A stretch of 64,000 nucleotides of DNA from Novosphingobium sp. SCN 66-18 (GCA_001725355.1 MEGD01000004.1:6138-70137); one strand, 5' to 3'; counted from the stretch's first letter, positions 44,544-53,197 are shown. Numbers and translations: made by a program. The notes: generated by a model not told the origin, from the sequence alone.

Positions 44544-46075
44544 GCGTTCTCTCCGGCGGCGAGTTCGGCGGCAAGCGCCACGCGGTCCAGCTTGCCGTTG
44601 GGGCTGACCGGCATGTCCGCCCGCCAGTGGACATGGCGCGGCACCATGAAATTGGGCAGCGCGCGGGTCAGCGCGGGCAGCAGCTCCGCCTCGGCTTTCT
44701 CCGCCGCCACGGCGGGCCGGGCAACGAGGTGGATCGCGTGCCCCAGCTGCGGATCGGGCAGGCCCAGCGCCACGGCTTCGGCTACCAGCCCGGTGGCGAC
44801 CGCCGCTTCCTCCACTTCCTGCGGGCTGACGCGGTTGCCCGATGTCTTGATCATGGCATCGCGCCGGCCCATAAAGTGAAGCAACCCTTCGCCATCGCGC
44901 CGCACGCGGTCGCCCGACCACACCGCCATGCCGCCCAGCGCGGAGAACGCCGGCGCGGGGCGGAAGCGTTCGGCGGTGCGTTCGGTGTCCCGCCAATAGC
45001 CCTGCGCCACGAGCGGCCCGGCATGGACCAATTCGCCTTCCTCATCCGGCGCGGCTTCGCCGCCGCTGTCGGCTACGACCATGATCTCGGCAAAGGGAAT
45101 CGCGCGGCCGATCGATGTCGGATGGGCATCCACCAGATCGGGATCGAGATAGGTGGAACGGAACGCCTCGGTCAGGCCGTACATCGGATAGAGCCGCGCT
45201 TCGGGAAACTTCGCGCGCAAAGCCCGCACCAGCGAGGGCGTGAGCGCGCCGCCGCTGTTCGTCAGGCGGCGCACCTGCCGGGCGGCGTCCCCGGGCCATT
45301 CCTGCTCCACCAGTTGCAGCCACAGCGGCGGGACGGCGGCGATGCTGGTCACGCCATCGCGTGCCACGGCCTTCACCACATCGCGCGGGGTCAGGTAATC
45401 GAGCGGCACCACGGCACCCCCGGCGTACCACGTCGAAAGCAGCTGGTTCTGGCCGTAATCGAACGCGAAGGGCAGCACCGCCAACACGCGGTCGGCCGGC
45501 GTCACTTTCAGGTAGTGCACCACGCTGACCGCCCCCAGCCACAGGTTCGCGTGGCTGAGCACCACGCCCTTGGGCCGTCCGGTCGAGCCGCTGGTGTAGA
45601 GAATCGCCGCCAGATCATCGGGCGCGGCCTTGCTTGGGGGCAGCGGATCGGACTCCCCGCCCAGCCCCTCGCGCACGCCGGCTTCCTCGAACAGCGTGGC
45701 CTGCCCGGCATCGCCGGGCTCCAGCGTATCCAGCCGCGCCGTGTTGGAAATCATCAGCCGCGCGCCGCTGTCGGCCAGGATGTGCGCCACCTGCGCCCGC
45801 TTGAGCAGCGGGTTGACCGGAACGTGCACCAGCCCGGCGCGCACCGCCGCCAGCGGCATCAGGCAGGCCAGTTCGGTCTTGGCCAGCCACGTTGCCACCC
45901 GCGCGCCCTTTTCCGGCACCTGCCGGGCGAGCCATGCCGCCAAGCGGCCTACACGGTCATTTAACGCCTCGAAGCTAAGGGTCTCGTTCCGCAGGATCAG
46001 CGCCGGGGCTTCCGGCACGCCACGCAGCGGCAGGTGGTCCAGCGGATGAACGGTAGGATCGGGATCGGCTGACAC
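44540..46075 (-). CDS. AMP-forming acyl-CoA/acyl-ACP ligase, exosortase A system-associated
   Basis: This ANL-superfamily adenylating enzyme has the P-loop-like AILYTSGSTGRPKGVVLSH, YGLTEAFRST, GELVHAGPLVAQGYW and the C-terminal DAMIKTSGNRVSPQEVE with LPNFMVPRHVHW...PNGKLDR. It activates an acid as an adenylate and could load it on CoA or on the ACP encoded nearby. The GTG at 46073-46075 (VSADPDPTVHPL) gives 511 residues, near the family size; the open frame further upstream is shadow of the divergent gene. Only 36 bases separate it from the opposite gene. Confidence 0.91.
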   Translation of the reverse strand: MSADPDPTVHPLDHLPLRGVPEAPALILRNETLSFEALNDRVGRLAAWLARQVPEKGARVATWLAKTELACLMPLAAVRAGLVHVPVNPLLKRAQVAHILADSGARLMISNTARLDTLEPGDAGQATLFEEAGVREGLGGESDPLPPSKAAPDDLAAILYTSGSTGRPKGVVLSHANLWLGAVSVVHYLKVTPADRVLAVLPFAFDYGQNQLLSTWYAGGAVVPLDYLTPRDVVKAVARDGVTSIAAVPPLWLQLVEQEWPGDAARQVRRLTNSGGALTPSLVRALRAKFPEARLYPMYGLTEAFRSTYLDPDLVDAHPTSIGRAIPFAEIMVVADSGGEAAPDEEGELVHAGPLVAQGYWRDTERTAERFRPAPAFSALGGMAVWSGDRVRRDGEGLLHFMGRRDAMIKTSGNRVSPQEVEEAAVATGLVAEAVALGLPDPQLGHAIHLVARPAVAAEKAEAELLPALTRALPNFMVPRHVHWRADMPVSPNGKLDRVALAAELAAGENA

Positions 46076-46111
46076 GCGGCTTTCGGACCTTCGCAACAGG
46101 GAATTCGGCTC

Positions 46112-47113
46112 TTGGGCGCCATCGTCTATCACGCCAGTCTTAACGAAGCGCAAGAAGACGCCGCGCTTTCGCACCTGCTCGGCCGCGAGATGCAGCATGC
46201 GCCGTTCGACCGGCTGGACTGGTACGCGCTGCTGGCGCGCGAATGCCTCGATCCCGCGCGCTGCTTCCTCGCCGCCGCGCGCGACGGGGACGAACGCGCG
46301 GTGCTGCCGGTGCGCCAGACCGCGCCGGGCACGCTCGAACCGCTTGGCAACTGGTACAGCTTCTTCACCCGCGCGCGCTGGACCGATCACGGCGCGCCGC
46401 TGCTGGAAGGCATCGCGCGGGACCTGTCGCGCACGCACGACCGGATCGTGCTGTCGCCGCTGCCCGAGGGAGACGTGGCGCCACTGACCGCGGCGTTCCG
46501 CAAGGCGGGCTGGCTAGCGTTCGCCACGCCGTGCGACACCAACCACATCCTGCCGGTCGATGGCCGCAGCTTCGCCGAATACTGGGCAGCCCGCCCCGGC
46601 CGCCTGCGCGAAACCGTGCGACGCAAGGGCAAGAAGGGCGTGGTCGACCTGCGCATCGCCACCGCGTTCAGCGAAGCGGACTGGGGCGCCTATGAATCGA
46701 TCTACCGCCTGAGCTGGAAGCCGGAAGAAGGCAGCCCCGCCTTCCTGCGCCGCTTTGCCGAAGCCGAAGGCGCGGCAGGCGGGTTGCGGCTGGGCATCGC
46801 CACGATCGAAGGCAAGCCCGTGGCCGCGCAGTTCTGGACGGTGGAAGGTGGCACCGCCTTCATTCACAAGCTGGCGCACGATGAAAGCGCCAAGGCCCAT
46901 TCGCCCGGCACGCTGCTGACCGCCGCGCTGTTCGAGCATGTGATCGACCGCGACCGCGTGCGCGAAGTGGACTTCGGCACCGGCAACGATCCCTACAAGC
47001 GCGACTGGATGGAAAGCACCCGCACGCGCTGGCAGGTGGCATTCTACCGCCCGTTCGCGCCACGCCGCTGGCCAGCCATCGCCAGGGCGCTCGTGCGCGG
47101 CCTGCGGACGTAA
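46112..47113 (+). CDS. GNAT-family acyltransferase (CelD/BcsL-like), TTG start
   Basis: This 333-residue protein of the Acetyltransf_6 type contains IEGKPVAAQFWTVEGGTAFIHKLAHDESAKAHSPGTLL, the acceptor/cofactor block of this family, and VDFGTGNDPYKRDWM. Relatives occur in polysaccharide loci. Its start is TTG at 46112, with AGGGA nine bases upstream; no ATG is available nearby. It opens the plus-strand operon of the XrtA locus. With the FemAB-like protein it is one of two acyl/aminoacyl transferases of this region. Confidence 0.85.
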   Translation: MGAIVYHASLNEAQEDAALSHLLGREMQHAPFDRLDWYALLARECLDPARCFLAAARDGDERAVLPVRQTAPGTLEPLGNWYSFFTRARWTDHGAPLLEGIARDLSRTHDRIVLSPLPEGDVAPLTAAFRKAGWLAFATPCDTNHILPVDGRSFAEYWAARPGRLRETVRRKGKKGVVDLRIATAFSEADWGAYESIYRLSWKPEEGSPAFLRRFAEAEGAAGGLRLGIATIEGKPVAAQFWTVEGGTAFIHKLAHDESAKAHSPGTLLTAALFEHVIDRDRVREVDFGTGNDPYKRDWMESTRTRWQVAFYRPFAPRRWPAIARALVRGLRT

Positions 47114-47182
47114 CGCCCCTTGCCCCGGACTCCTGCGCTGGCTAGACGCCGCGAAAACCATGATATCAGGGAAGGTTCGAGA

Positions 47183-47458
47183 GTGACCGGTCTGGCCAAC
47201 GACGAAACCGACACGCTGCTCCGCGCGATCCTGCGCGACGTTCTGGGTCTGGCGGCGGACCGCGTTGCCGCGCTCGATGCGGATACCGGCCTGTTCGGCG
47301 CGCTGCCCGAACTCGATTCGATGGCCGTGGCCGGCCTGCTCACCGAAATGGAAGACCGCTTCGACATCGTGATCGAGGATGACGAGGTCGATGGCGAACT
47401 TCTGGAAACCTACGGCAACCTGCTCGCCTTCGCGCAGGCCAAGCGCGCGGCCGCCTGA
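47183..47458 (+). CDS. Acyl carrier protein
   Basis: This 91-residue four-helix carrier has the phosphopantetheine-attachment serine Ser46 in PELDSMAVAGLLTEME. The motif DSM replaces the DSL of the fatty-acid ACP, and EMEDRFDIVIEDDE is the typical acidic helix III region. The start is GTG at 47183 with AGGGAAGG upstream. It is clearly not the primary fatty acid ACP, and it sits with the acyl-CoA ligase and two hydrolases of the XrtA locus, so it probably carries the product of that ligase. Confidence 0.9.
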   Translation: MTGLANDETDTLLRAILRDVLGLAADRVAALDADTGLFGALPELDSMAVAGLLTEMEDRFDIVIEDDEVDGELLETYGNLLAFAQAKRAAA

Positions 47459-47463
47459 TCGCG

Positions 47464-48135
47464 GTGTTCGCCGACTGGCCCTGCCCCGGCCCGGACGGCC
47501 CCGCCCGCGAACAGGCCCTCGCGTTCGATCGGGATAGCGCGCATCGCCTGCTGATCGTGCCCGCGCTGTTCGAGGAAGCGAACCGCACGCGCCGTTTTCT
47601 GGTCGAAACCATGCGCCGGCTCGACGCCGCCGGGATCGACAGCTTCCTGCCCGACCTGCCAGGCTGCAACGAAAGCCCGCAGGATTTCGCCGCCCAGAGC
47701 CTTCACGCGTGGCGCACCGCGATGGCGCAGGCGGCCGCGCATTTTGCCGTCACGCACGTGCTGGCGGTGCGTGGCGGGGCGCTCGTCTTCCCGACCGCGC
47801 TGCCAGGCTGGGTACTGGAACCGGTCAGGGGCGCGACGATCCTGCGCCAGTTGATCCGCGCCCGCACGCTTGCCGCGCGCGAGGCGGGACGCGAGGAGGA
47901 TAACGCCACGCTGCTCGATAAGGGCCGCGCCGAGGGGCTGGAGTTGGCCGGATACCGCTGCGGCGCCTCGCTGATCGCGGGGCTTGAGACGGCGCTGCCC
48001 GCGGATGAGGCACAGCGCACGATCCGCCAGGCCGAGCTGGGCGGCGGCGCACTGTGGCTGCGCGCCGAACCGGGCGAGGACGCCACGCAATCGGATGCTC
48101 TGGCCGCCATGATCGCGCGCGAGATCCCGGCATGA
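47464..48135 (+). CDS. Alpha/beta hydrolase-like protein, exosortase A system hydrolase 2
   Basis: The protein has the fold of an alpha/beta hydrolase (LLIVPALFEEANRTRRFLVETMRRL, DLPGCNES) but the usual nucleophile elbow G-x-S-x-G is replaced by VRGGALV, so it may be inactive or use another residue. Length 223. GTG start five bases after the ACP stop. It overlaps the next hydrolase by four bases. In other XrtA loci a pair of hydrolases accompanies the ligase and decarboxylase. Function unknown. Confidence 0.8.
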   Translation: MFADWPCPGPDGPAREQALAFDRDSAHRLLIVPALFEEANRTRRFLVETMRRLDAAGIDSFLPDLPGCNESPQDFAAQSLHAWRTAMAQAAAHFAVTHVLAVRGGALVFPTALPGWVLEPVRGATILRQLIRARTLAAREAGREEDNATLLDKGRAEGLELAGYRCGASLIAGLETALPADEAQRTIRQAELGGGALWLRAEPGEDATQSDALAAMIAREIPA

Positions 48136-48917
48136 ACCGGCAGCACCTGACATTTCCATGCGAAGGCGCAATGCTCGCGGGCACGCTGGACATGGCGAGC
48201 GCCACGGGGACCACGGGCCTGCTGATCGTTTCGGGCGGCAACGAAATCCGCGCGGGATCATGGTCCGGGCAAGCGCAACTCGCGGCCCGTCTGGCGCGCC
48301 ATGGCGTTCCCGTGTTCCGCTTCGACCGGCGCGGCGTGGGCGACAGCGAAGGCGCGAACGGCGGATTCCGCTCCAGCCGCGATGATCTGGCCGCCGCGCT
48401 CGCCGCGTTCCGCAAGGCCGCGCCGCAAGTCCGCCGCATCGTGGCTTTCGGCAATTGCGACGCCGCTGCCGCGCTGCTGCTGCACCACGCCGGGCTGGGC
48501 ATCGACGCGCTGGTGCTGGCGAACCCGTGGACGATCGATGGCGAAGAAGCGCCCGAGGCGATGCCCGCCGCCGCGATCCGCCAGCGCTATCTCGCCAAGC
48601 TGAAGAACCCGCGCGAAGTGCTACGCCTGCTGACGGGCGGCGTGAACATCGCCAAACTGTTCCGGGGACTGCGCAGCGCCGCCGCGCCGGCGGCCGCGCC
48701 GTCATCGCTGGTGGATGCCCTGCGCGCCGGGGCGGATGCTTTCGCCGGGCCACTCACCATCCTGCTCGCCAGCGGCGATCGCACCGCGCAACTGTTCGAG
48801 GCGGCGTGGCCGAAGGACGATGCGCGCATCCGGCGGATCGCCAGCGCATCGCACAGCTTTTCCGACGATGCGGCGCGCGAATGGCTGTTCGCGCGCCTGC
48901 TGGACGTGCTGGACTAG
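48132..48917 (+). CDS. Alpha/beta hydrolase, exosortase A system hydrolase 1, Cys nucleophile candidate
   Basis: This 261-residue alpha/beta hydrolase has GGNEIRAGSWSGQ, FRFDRRGVGDSEG and a nucleophile elbow FGNCDAAAALL, where Cys109 stands in place of the common serine; the acid LLASGDRT and His in SASHSFSD follow. Cys nucleophiles occur in dienelactone hydrolases and in this exosortase-linked family. The ATG overlaps the upstream hydrolase stop; its own stop overlaps the stop of trxB on the opposite strand (shared CTAG). Confidence 0.87.
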   Translation: MNRQHLTFPCEGAMLAGTLDMASATGTTGLLIVSGGNEIRAGSWSGQAQLAARLARHGVPVFRFDRRGVGDSEGANGGFRSSRDDLAAALAAFRKAAPQVRRIVAFGNCDAAAALLLHHAGLGIDALVLANPWTIDGEEAPEAMPAAAIRQRYLAKLKNPREVLRLLTGGVNIAKLFRGLRSAAAPAAAPSSLVDALRAGADAFAGPLTILLASGDRTAQLFEAAWPKDDARIRRIASASHSFSDDAAREWLFARLLDVLD

Positions 48918-49885
48918 CCGACCGTTTCCGTCTTGGTCGCGGCGAAATCGAGTTCCGCCACGAACCGTTCCGCATCCAGCGCCGCCATGCAACCGGTGCC
49001 GGCCGCCGTCACCGCCTGGCGATAGGTGTGGTCCATCACGTCGCCGGCCGCGAACACGCCGGGGATCGCGGTCTTGGGCGTGCCCGGCTGGACCACGATA
49101 TAGCCGCTCTCGTCCAGTTCCAGCTTGCCCTTGAACAGTTCGGTCGCCGGGGCGTGGCCGATCGCGACAAACGCGCCATCGGTCTCCACCACGGACTGCT
49201 CGCCCGTCTCGGTATCGATCACCGCCACGCCGGTCAGGCCCTTGCCGGGCTCACCCACGAAGCGATCGACCTTCTTGTTCCACAGCACCTTCACGTTGGG
49301 ATGCGCGAACAGGCGGTCCTGCAGGATCTTTTCGGCGCGGAACGAATCGCGGCGGTGGATGATCGTCACGTCCTGCGAATGGTTGGTCAGGTACAGCGCT
49401 TCCTCGACCGCGGTGTTGCCGCCACCGATGACCACGACCTTCTTGCCACGATAGAAGAACCCGTCGCAGGTGGCGCAGGCCGAAACGCCCTTGCCGCCGA
49501 ACTCGACCTCACCCGGCACGCCCAGCCACTTGGCCTGCGCGCCCGTGGCGATCACCAGCGTATCGCCTTCATAGATGTCGCCGCTGTCGCCCACGGCGCG
49601 GAACGGCGGGCCTTCCAGGCTGACATCGGTGATCGTGTCCCACAGCATCCGCGTGCCGACGTGCTCGGCCTGCGCCTGCATTTCCTGCACCAGCCACGGT
49701 CCCTGCACGGCTTCACGGAAACCGGGGTAGTTCTCGACGTCGGTGGTGATGGTCAGCTGCCCGCCCGGCTGAAGCCCCTGCACCACGATCGGCTCCATTC
49801 CGGCCCGCGCGCCATAGATCGCGGCGGTCAGCCCGGCGGGGCCGGAACCGATGATGAGCATGCGGGTCTTGTGCGTGGTGGCCAT
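48914..49885 (-). CDS. trxB: Thioredoxin-disulfide reductase
   Basis: This FAD/NADPH enzyme keeps thioredoxin reduced. The FAD motif is IIGSGPAGLTAAIYGARAG (11-29), the redox centre CATC at Cys137/140 (SACATCDGFF), the NADPH motif VVIGGGNTAVEEA and the C-terminal FAAGDVMDHTYRQAVTAAGTGCMAA. I chose the ATG at 49883-49885 (MATTHKTRML), since 18 extra upstream residues do not fit the family. 323 residues. It converges with the hydrolase operon. Confidence 0.96.
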   Translation of the reverse strand: MATTHKTRMLIIGSGPAGLTAAIYGARAGMEPIVVQGLQPGGQLTITTDVENYPGFREAVQGPWLVQEMQAQAEHVGTRMLWDTITDVSLEGPPFRAVGDSGDIYEGDTLVIATGAQAKWLGVPGEVEFGGKGVSACATCDGFFYRGKKVVVIGGGNTAVEEALYLTNHSQDVTIIHRRDSFRAEKILQDRLFAHPNVKVLWNKKVDRFVGEPGKGLTGVAVIDTETGEQSVVETDGAFVAIGHAPATELFKGKLELDESGYIVVQPGTPKTAIPGVFAAGDVMDHTYRQAVTAAGTGCMAALDAERFVAELDFAATKTETVG

Positions 49886-50011
49886 GGTGAACTCCGGTCG
49901 GGGCCTTGGAAACGGGTGCCGAAACAGGCTTCGCGACATAGGAATACCCCGCGCGGAATGCGAGTCCGCGCAGGCCGGTTATCCGGAAAATTCCCCTTGC
50001 AGGCGGCAAGA

Positions 50012-50803
50012 TCAGACTATCAGGCGTCGCTCCAGCGCGGCGATATCGGCCTGACCGAAGCCCAGCACCGCATCGGCATAGGCCTCGACCGAACCATGCC
50101 GTTCGCGAATCGCGGCAAAGCTGGTGTCGAGATAATCGGCATGGACCGACATCAGCACGCGCACCGCCGCATCGTCCATGTGTCGGCCGAACCCGGCGCG
50201 AACGTGGCGCGCGCCCGCAGCGATGCGTGCCTCGGCATTGCCCGCCGTGTTGGTCAGCAGATAATCTTCCACGATATCGTCGGGATGGACGCCCAGCAGG
50301 TGGTGCACCAGCGCGGCGGCCACGCCGGTCCGGTCCTTGCCCGCCAGGCAATGCAGCAGGCTGGCCCCCTCGCGATCGACCAGCGCGCGCAGATAGAGGC
50401 GATAGGTACCGACCAGCACCGGGCGGAACGGCAGGGTTTCGTACAACCGGACCATCGCCGCGTGCGCGTCGGCGGCGGTGCGGACCTGCTCCGCCGCTTC
50501 CTCGTGCGCCGCGCGGCCATGGGCGCTGGCGGTCTCGCCCGGGTGGAACAGGACGTGCCCTTCGAATTCCGGATGCCGCAGGCACGGGCAGGCCTCACGC
50601 TCGCTGTCGCCGCGCAGATCGATCACCGTGGCGATGCCCAGGCGATGCACCGCGTCGAGATCCTCCGCCGTCGCATCGCCATGCTGGCCAGACCGCCACA
50701 GCACGCCCTGACGGATGGCTCCGCCGCGCGCGCGATAGCCGCCATAGTCCCGAAAATTGTGAATGCCCTGCATGGGCAGGACGCGGACGTCCGCATCGAT
50801 CAT
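50012..50803 (-). CDS. Protein-tyrosine phosphatase (dual-specificity-like)
   Basis: This bacterial PTP has the signature HCLAGKDRTG with Cys152, Asp157 and Arg158, like the triple-specificity/Iph-type phosphatases that remove phosphate from proteins or phosphoinositides. Other features are NFRDYGGY, VLWRSGQ and VIDLRGDSERE. Length 263. ATG with AGGAG eight to nine bases upstream. It lies between trxB and a receiver gene. A role with the BY-kinase is possible but not supported by linkage, as it is 9 kb away. Confidence 0.9.
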   Translation of the reverse strand: MIDADVRVLPMQGIHNFRDYGGYRARGGAIRQGVLWRSGQHGDATAEDLDAVHRLGIATVIDLRGDSEREACPCLRHPEFEGHVLFHPGETASAHGRAAHEEAAEQVRTAADAHAAMVRLYETLPFRPVLVGTYRLYLRALVDREGASLLHCLAGKDRTGVAAALVHHLLGVHPDDIVEDYLLTNTAGNAEARIAAGARHVRAGFGRHMDDAAVRVLMSVHADYLDTSFAAIRERHGSVEAYADAVLGFGQADIAALERRLIV

Positions 50804-50869
50804 CTACTCAGGCTCCTCGTTCGGGATGCCTTGTTGCCCCGAGGAAAGCCGATTGCAACCCAATGTAGG

Positions 50870-51277
50870 TTAATGCCGCTGGTTCACATCCGGCGCGGAA
50901 CCATCGCAGGCGCATTGCAAGGCTCGCGTCACCACGACGGCGGCCGGTGTCGGCTTGGGCACCAGAATCCCGCCCAGATCGCGAACCGCCGTGTCCAGCC
51001 GTTCAACATCGCCGGTATGCAGGACGTAAGGCACGCCCCGCGCGGCTAGCGCGCGCGCAACCGGCTCGCACGTCTTGCCTTGCCCCAGCGACACATCAAG
51101 GATGGCGGCGCAAACTCGTTCGACATCAAGGATTTCAAGCGCTTCGCCAGGCTCCAGCGCGGTCAGTGGCACGCAACCGGCATCCGCAACAGCACATTCC
51201 AGATCCAGCAGGATCAACGGTTCGTCATCCAGAACCAAAATCCGCTTGGGACCTTCATGGTCACCGGCACCGGTCAT
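50870..51277 (-). CDS. Stand-alone response-regulator receiver
   Basis: This is a single CheY-like domain. The acidic pocket is Asp17-Asp18 (LVLDDEP), the phosphorylation site Asp61 (AAILDVSLG), Thr88 (VLHTGD) and Lys108 (LVPKPTP). No output domain follows, so it may act as a phosphate relay or bind a partner. I chose the ATG at 51275-51277 (MTGAGDHEG); a GTG nine codons upstream is also possible. An inverted repeat ACACGGT/ACCGTGT (51389-51416) lies upstream. Confidence 0.88.
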   Translation of the reverse strand: MTGAGDHEGPKRILVLDDEPLILLDLECAVADAGCVPLTALEPGEALEILDVERVCAAILDVSLGQGKTCEPVARALAARGVPYVLHTGDVERLDTAVRDLGGILVPKPTPAAVVVTRALQCACDGSAPDVNQRH

Positions 51278-51433
51278 GCCCGAATAGCTGTTGTCCTGCG
51301 TCACCAAACCGATTTGTCCCGGGCGCGGCCGCATTGCCGCTGGTCTTCGATACCGTCCACAATGCCTTTCCCGCCGGATGGTTCCAGCACACGGTAAATT
51401 TTGACAGCGACCGTGTTGATAGTTGGCGGCGCG

Positions 51434-51868
51434 TTACTTCCGGTCGAGCGGAATGATCGCCACGGTCAGGCGCGAAACGCACACCAGCCTGCCTTCGCCG
51501 TCCTCGATGCGGATCGACCAGACATGCGTGGTTCTGCCCAGCGCCTCCGGCCGGGCCGTCGCATAGACCCATCCATCGCGGACGGGACGAACGTGGTTGG
51601 CGTTGATCTCCATCCCGACCCCGACAAACTTGTCCGGATCGACGGTCATCGCCGCCGCCATCGAGCCCACCGTTTCCGCTAGCGCCACCGAAGCCCCGCC
51701 GTGCAACCGCCCGAACGGCTGGTGCGTGCGTTCGTCCACCGGCATCCGCGCCCGGATCCAGTCCGGCCCGCAATCGTCGAACTCGATACCCAGCAGCGCG
51801 GGCATTGCCCTCGTGCCCATGCGCGTCAGCCGCTCGAGCGAGGGCATCTCCCCATTCCACCAGATCAT
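51434..51868 (-). CDS. PaaI/HGG-type thioesterase (hotdog fold)
   Basis: This probable acyl-CoA thioesterase has the motif QPFGRLHGGASVALAETVGSMAA, with Glu in the active helix as in the phenylacetic-acid and aroyl thioesterases. The start is the ATG at 51866-51868 (MIWWNGEMP), which overlaps the M20 hydrolase stop by four bases. Length 144. Probably expressed together with the M20 hydrolase; the natural substrate is unknown. Confidence 0.88.
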   Translation of the reverse strand: MIWWNGEMPSLERLTRMGTRAMPALLGIEFDDCGPDWIRARMPVDERTHQPFGRLHGGASVALAETVGSMAAAMTVDPDKFVGVGMEINANHVRPVRDGWVYATARPEALGRTTHVWSIRIEDGEGRLVCVSRLTVAIIPLDRK

Positions 51869-53088
51869 GCGAAACCTTCCGCCAGAAACGTCTCGGCGCA
51901 TCCCGCCAGCAATGCCGTTCCCAACGGAAGAACAGCCTCATCCACGACCATCCGCGTGGAATGGATGCCGCAGGCGTGCCGCCAGTCGGTCCCCTCGTGC
52001 GCAACGCCCAGGAAGAACATGGCCCCCGGTACCTTTTCCAGCACGTAGGAGAAGTCCTCCGCCCCCATGATCGGGTCGGTCAGGCGGTGAAACGCATCCG
52101 GCCCGCGCAATTGCCGCGCCACCTTTTCCCCCATATCGACCGCGCGGGCATCGCAGACCGTCACCGGGAAACCGGGCGTGAGCGTCACGTCCGCCGTCAT
52201 GCCGTGCGCGGCGGCGATATGGGTCGCCAGCGTGCGCAGCCCCTCGCGCAGCGCCTCTCGGTTGGTGGGCGAGAGCGTGCGCAGCGTGCCCCCCAGCGTC
52301 GCGGTATCGGCGATCACATTGTGCGCCGTGCCCGCCTCCACTTTGGCCACCGTGGCGACGACGGGATCGGCGACCGGGAATTTGCGCGTGACCATGGCCT
52401 GCAGCGCGGTCACGATCTCGCAGGCCACCGGCACGGGATCGAGCGTGTAGTGCGGCATGGAGGCGTGGCCGCCGCTGCCCCGCACCACGATCTCGAACTG
52501 GTCGGCCGAAGCCATAAGCGGGCCGGCGCGCCCGGCGACAAGGCCATGCGGGCTGTTGGGCATGATATGCAGCGCGAACGCCGCTTCGGGCAGCGGGCGA
52601 TCATCACCGCCCAGCAGACCGTCGTCGAGCATGAAACGCGCGCCGTGCCAGCCTTCCTCGCCCGGCTGGAACATGAAGCGGACCTCGCCCGCCCAGCTTT
52701 CCCGCCGCGCGGCCAGCAGCTCGACCGCGCCGGCCAGCATCGCGGTATGCGTGTCGTGCCCGCAGGCGTGCATCGCGCCGGGAATGGTCGAGGCATAGGG
52801 CAGCCCGGTTTCCTCGGGCATCGGCAGGGCATCCATGTCACCGCGCAGCAGCACGGTGCGCCCTTCCCCCGCACCGCCCTTCAGCGTGGCGACAAGGCCG
52901 GTGGTGGACGGCCCTTCCCGCCATTCGAGCGGCAGATGGGCCAGCGCGGCGCGCACCTTGTCGCGCGTCTTCGGCGTCTGGAGGCCCAGTTCCGGTTCGG
53001 CGTGAATCGCGCGGCGCAAGGAGACGATCCGGTCGGACAGTCCGCGCGCCTGGTCGAGCAGTTGGTCGGTGAGCATGACGGACATCAT
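51865..53088 (-). CDS. M20-family amidohydrolase/peptidase
   Basis: This zinc/manganese amidohydrolase is related to hippurate, N-acyl-amino-acid and IAA-conjugate hydrolases. Metal and catalytic motifs are LLRGDMDALPMPE, MHACGHDTHTAM, FQPGEEGWHGARFM and the dimerisation region GGHASMPHYTLDPV, with the C-terminal GAEDFSYVL. Several starts are near each other; the ATG at 53086-53088 was chosen, with alternatives at 53085 and 53076. It is divergent from the thiolase at 53260 and may share the palindrome at 53182. Confidence 0.91.
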   Translation of the reverse strand: MMSVMLTDQLLDQARGLSDRIVSLRRAIHAEPELGLQTPKTRDKVRAALAHLPLEWREGPSTTGLVATLKGGAGEGRTVLLRGDMDALPMPEETGLPYASTIPGAMHACGHDTHTAMLAGAVELLAARRESWAGEVRFMFQPGEEGWHGARFMLDDGLLGGDDRPLPEAAFALHIMPNSPHGLVAGRAGPLMASADQFEIVVRGSGGHASMPHYTLDPVPVACEIVTALQAMVTRKFPVADPVVATVAKVEAGTAHNVIADTATLGGTLRTLSPTNREALREGLRTLATHIAAAHGMTADVTLTPGFPVTVCDARAVDMGEKVARQLRGPDAFHRLTDPIMGAEDFSYVLEKVPGAMFFLGVAHEGTDWRHACGIHSTRMVVDEAVLPLGTALLAGCAETFLAEGFA

Positions 53089-53181
53089 AGGCACGCCGCC
53101 GAAACGGTGTCGAGAGGGGCGGATGCGGATACCGCATGGAAGCGCCCGGCGAATTGGGCTTGCAGTCGGCGGCCGCCCATA

Positions 53182-53197
53182 TTAATCGATCGATTAA
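53182..53197. promoter_or_regulatory. Perfect 16-bp palindrome TTAATCGATCGATTAA, candidate operator
   Basis: It lies in the 171-base space between the divergent M20-hydrolase and thiolase genes, 62 bases before the thiolase ATG. The symmetric AT/CG pattern and size resemble TetR- or FadR-type operators of fatty-acid and branched-acid degradation genes. No regulator gene is adjacent, and binding is not shown. Confidence 0.55.

Noticed and set aside
51401-51406. TTGACA, a perfect -35 box on the plus strand
   Set aside because: No matching -10 at 16-18 bases and no plus-strand gene follows for 1.8 kb.
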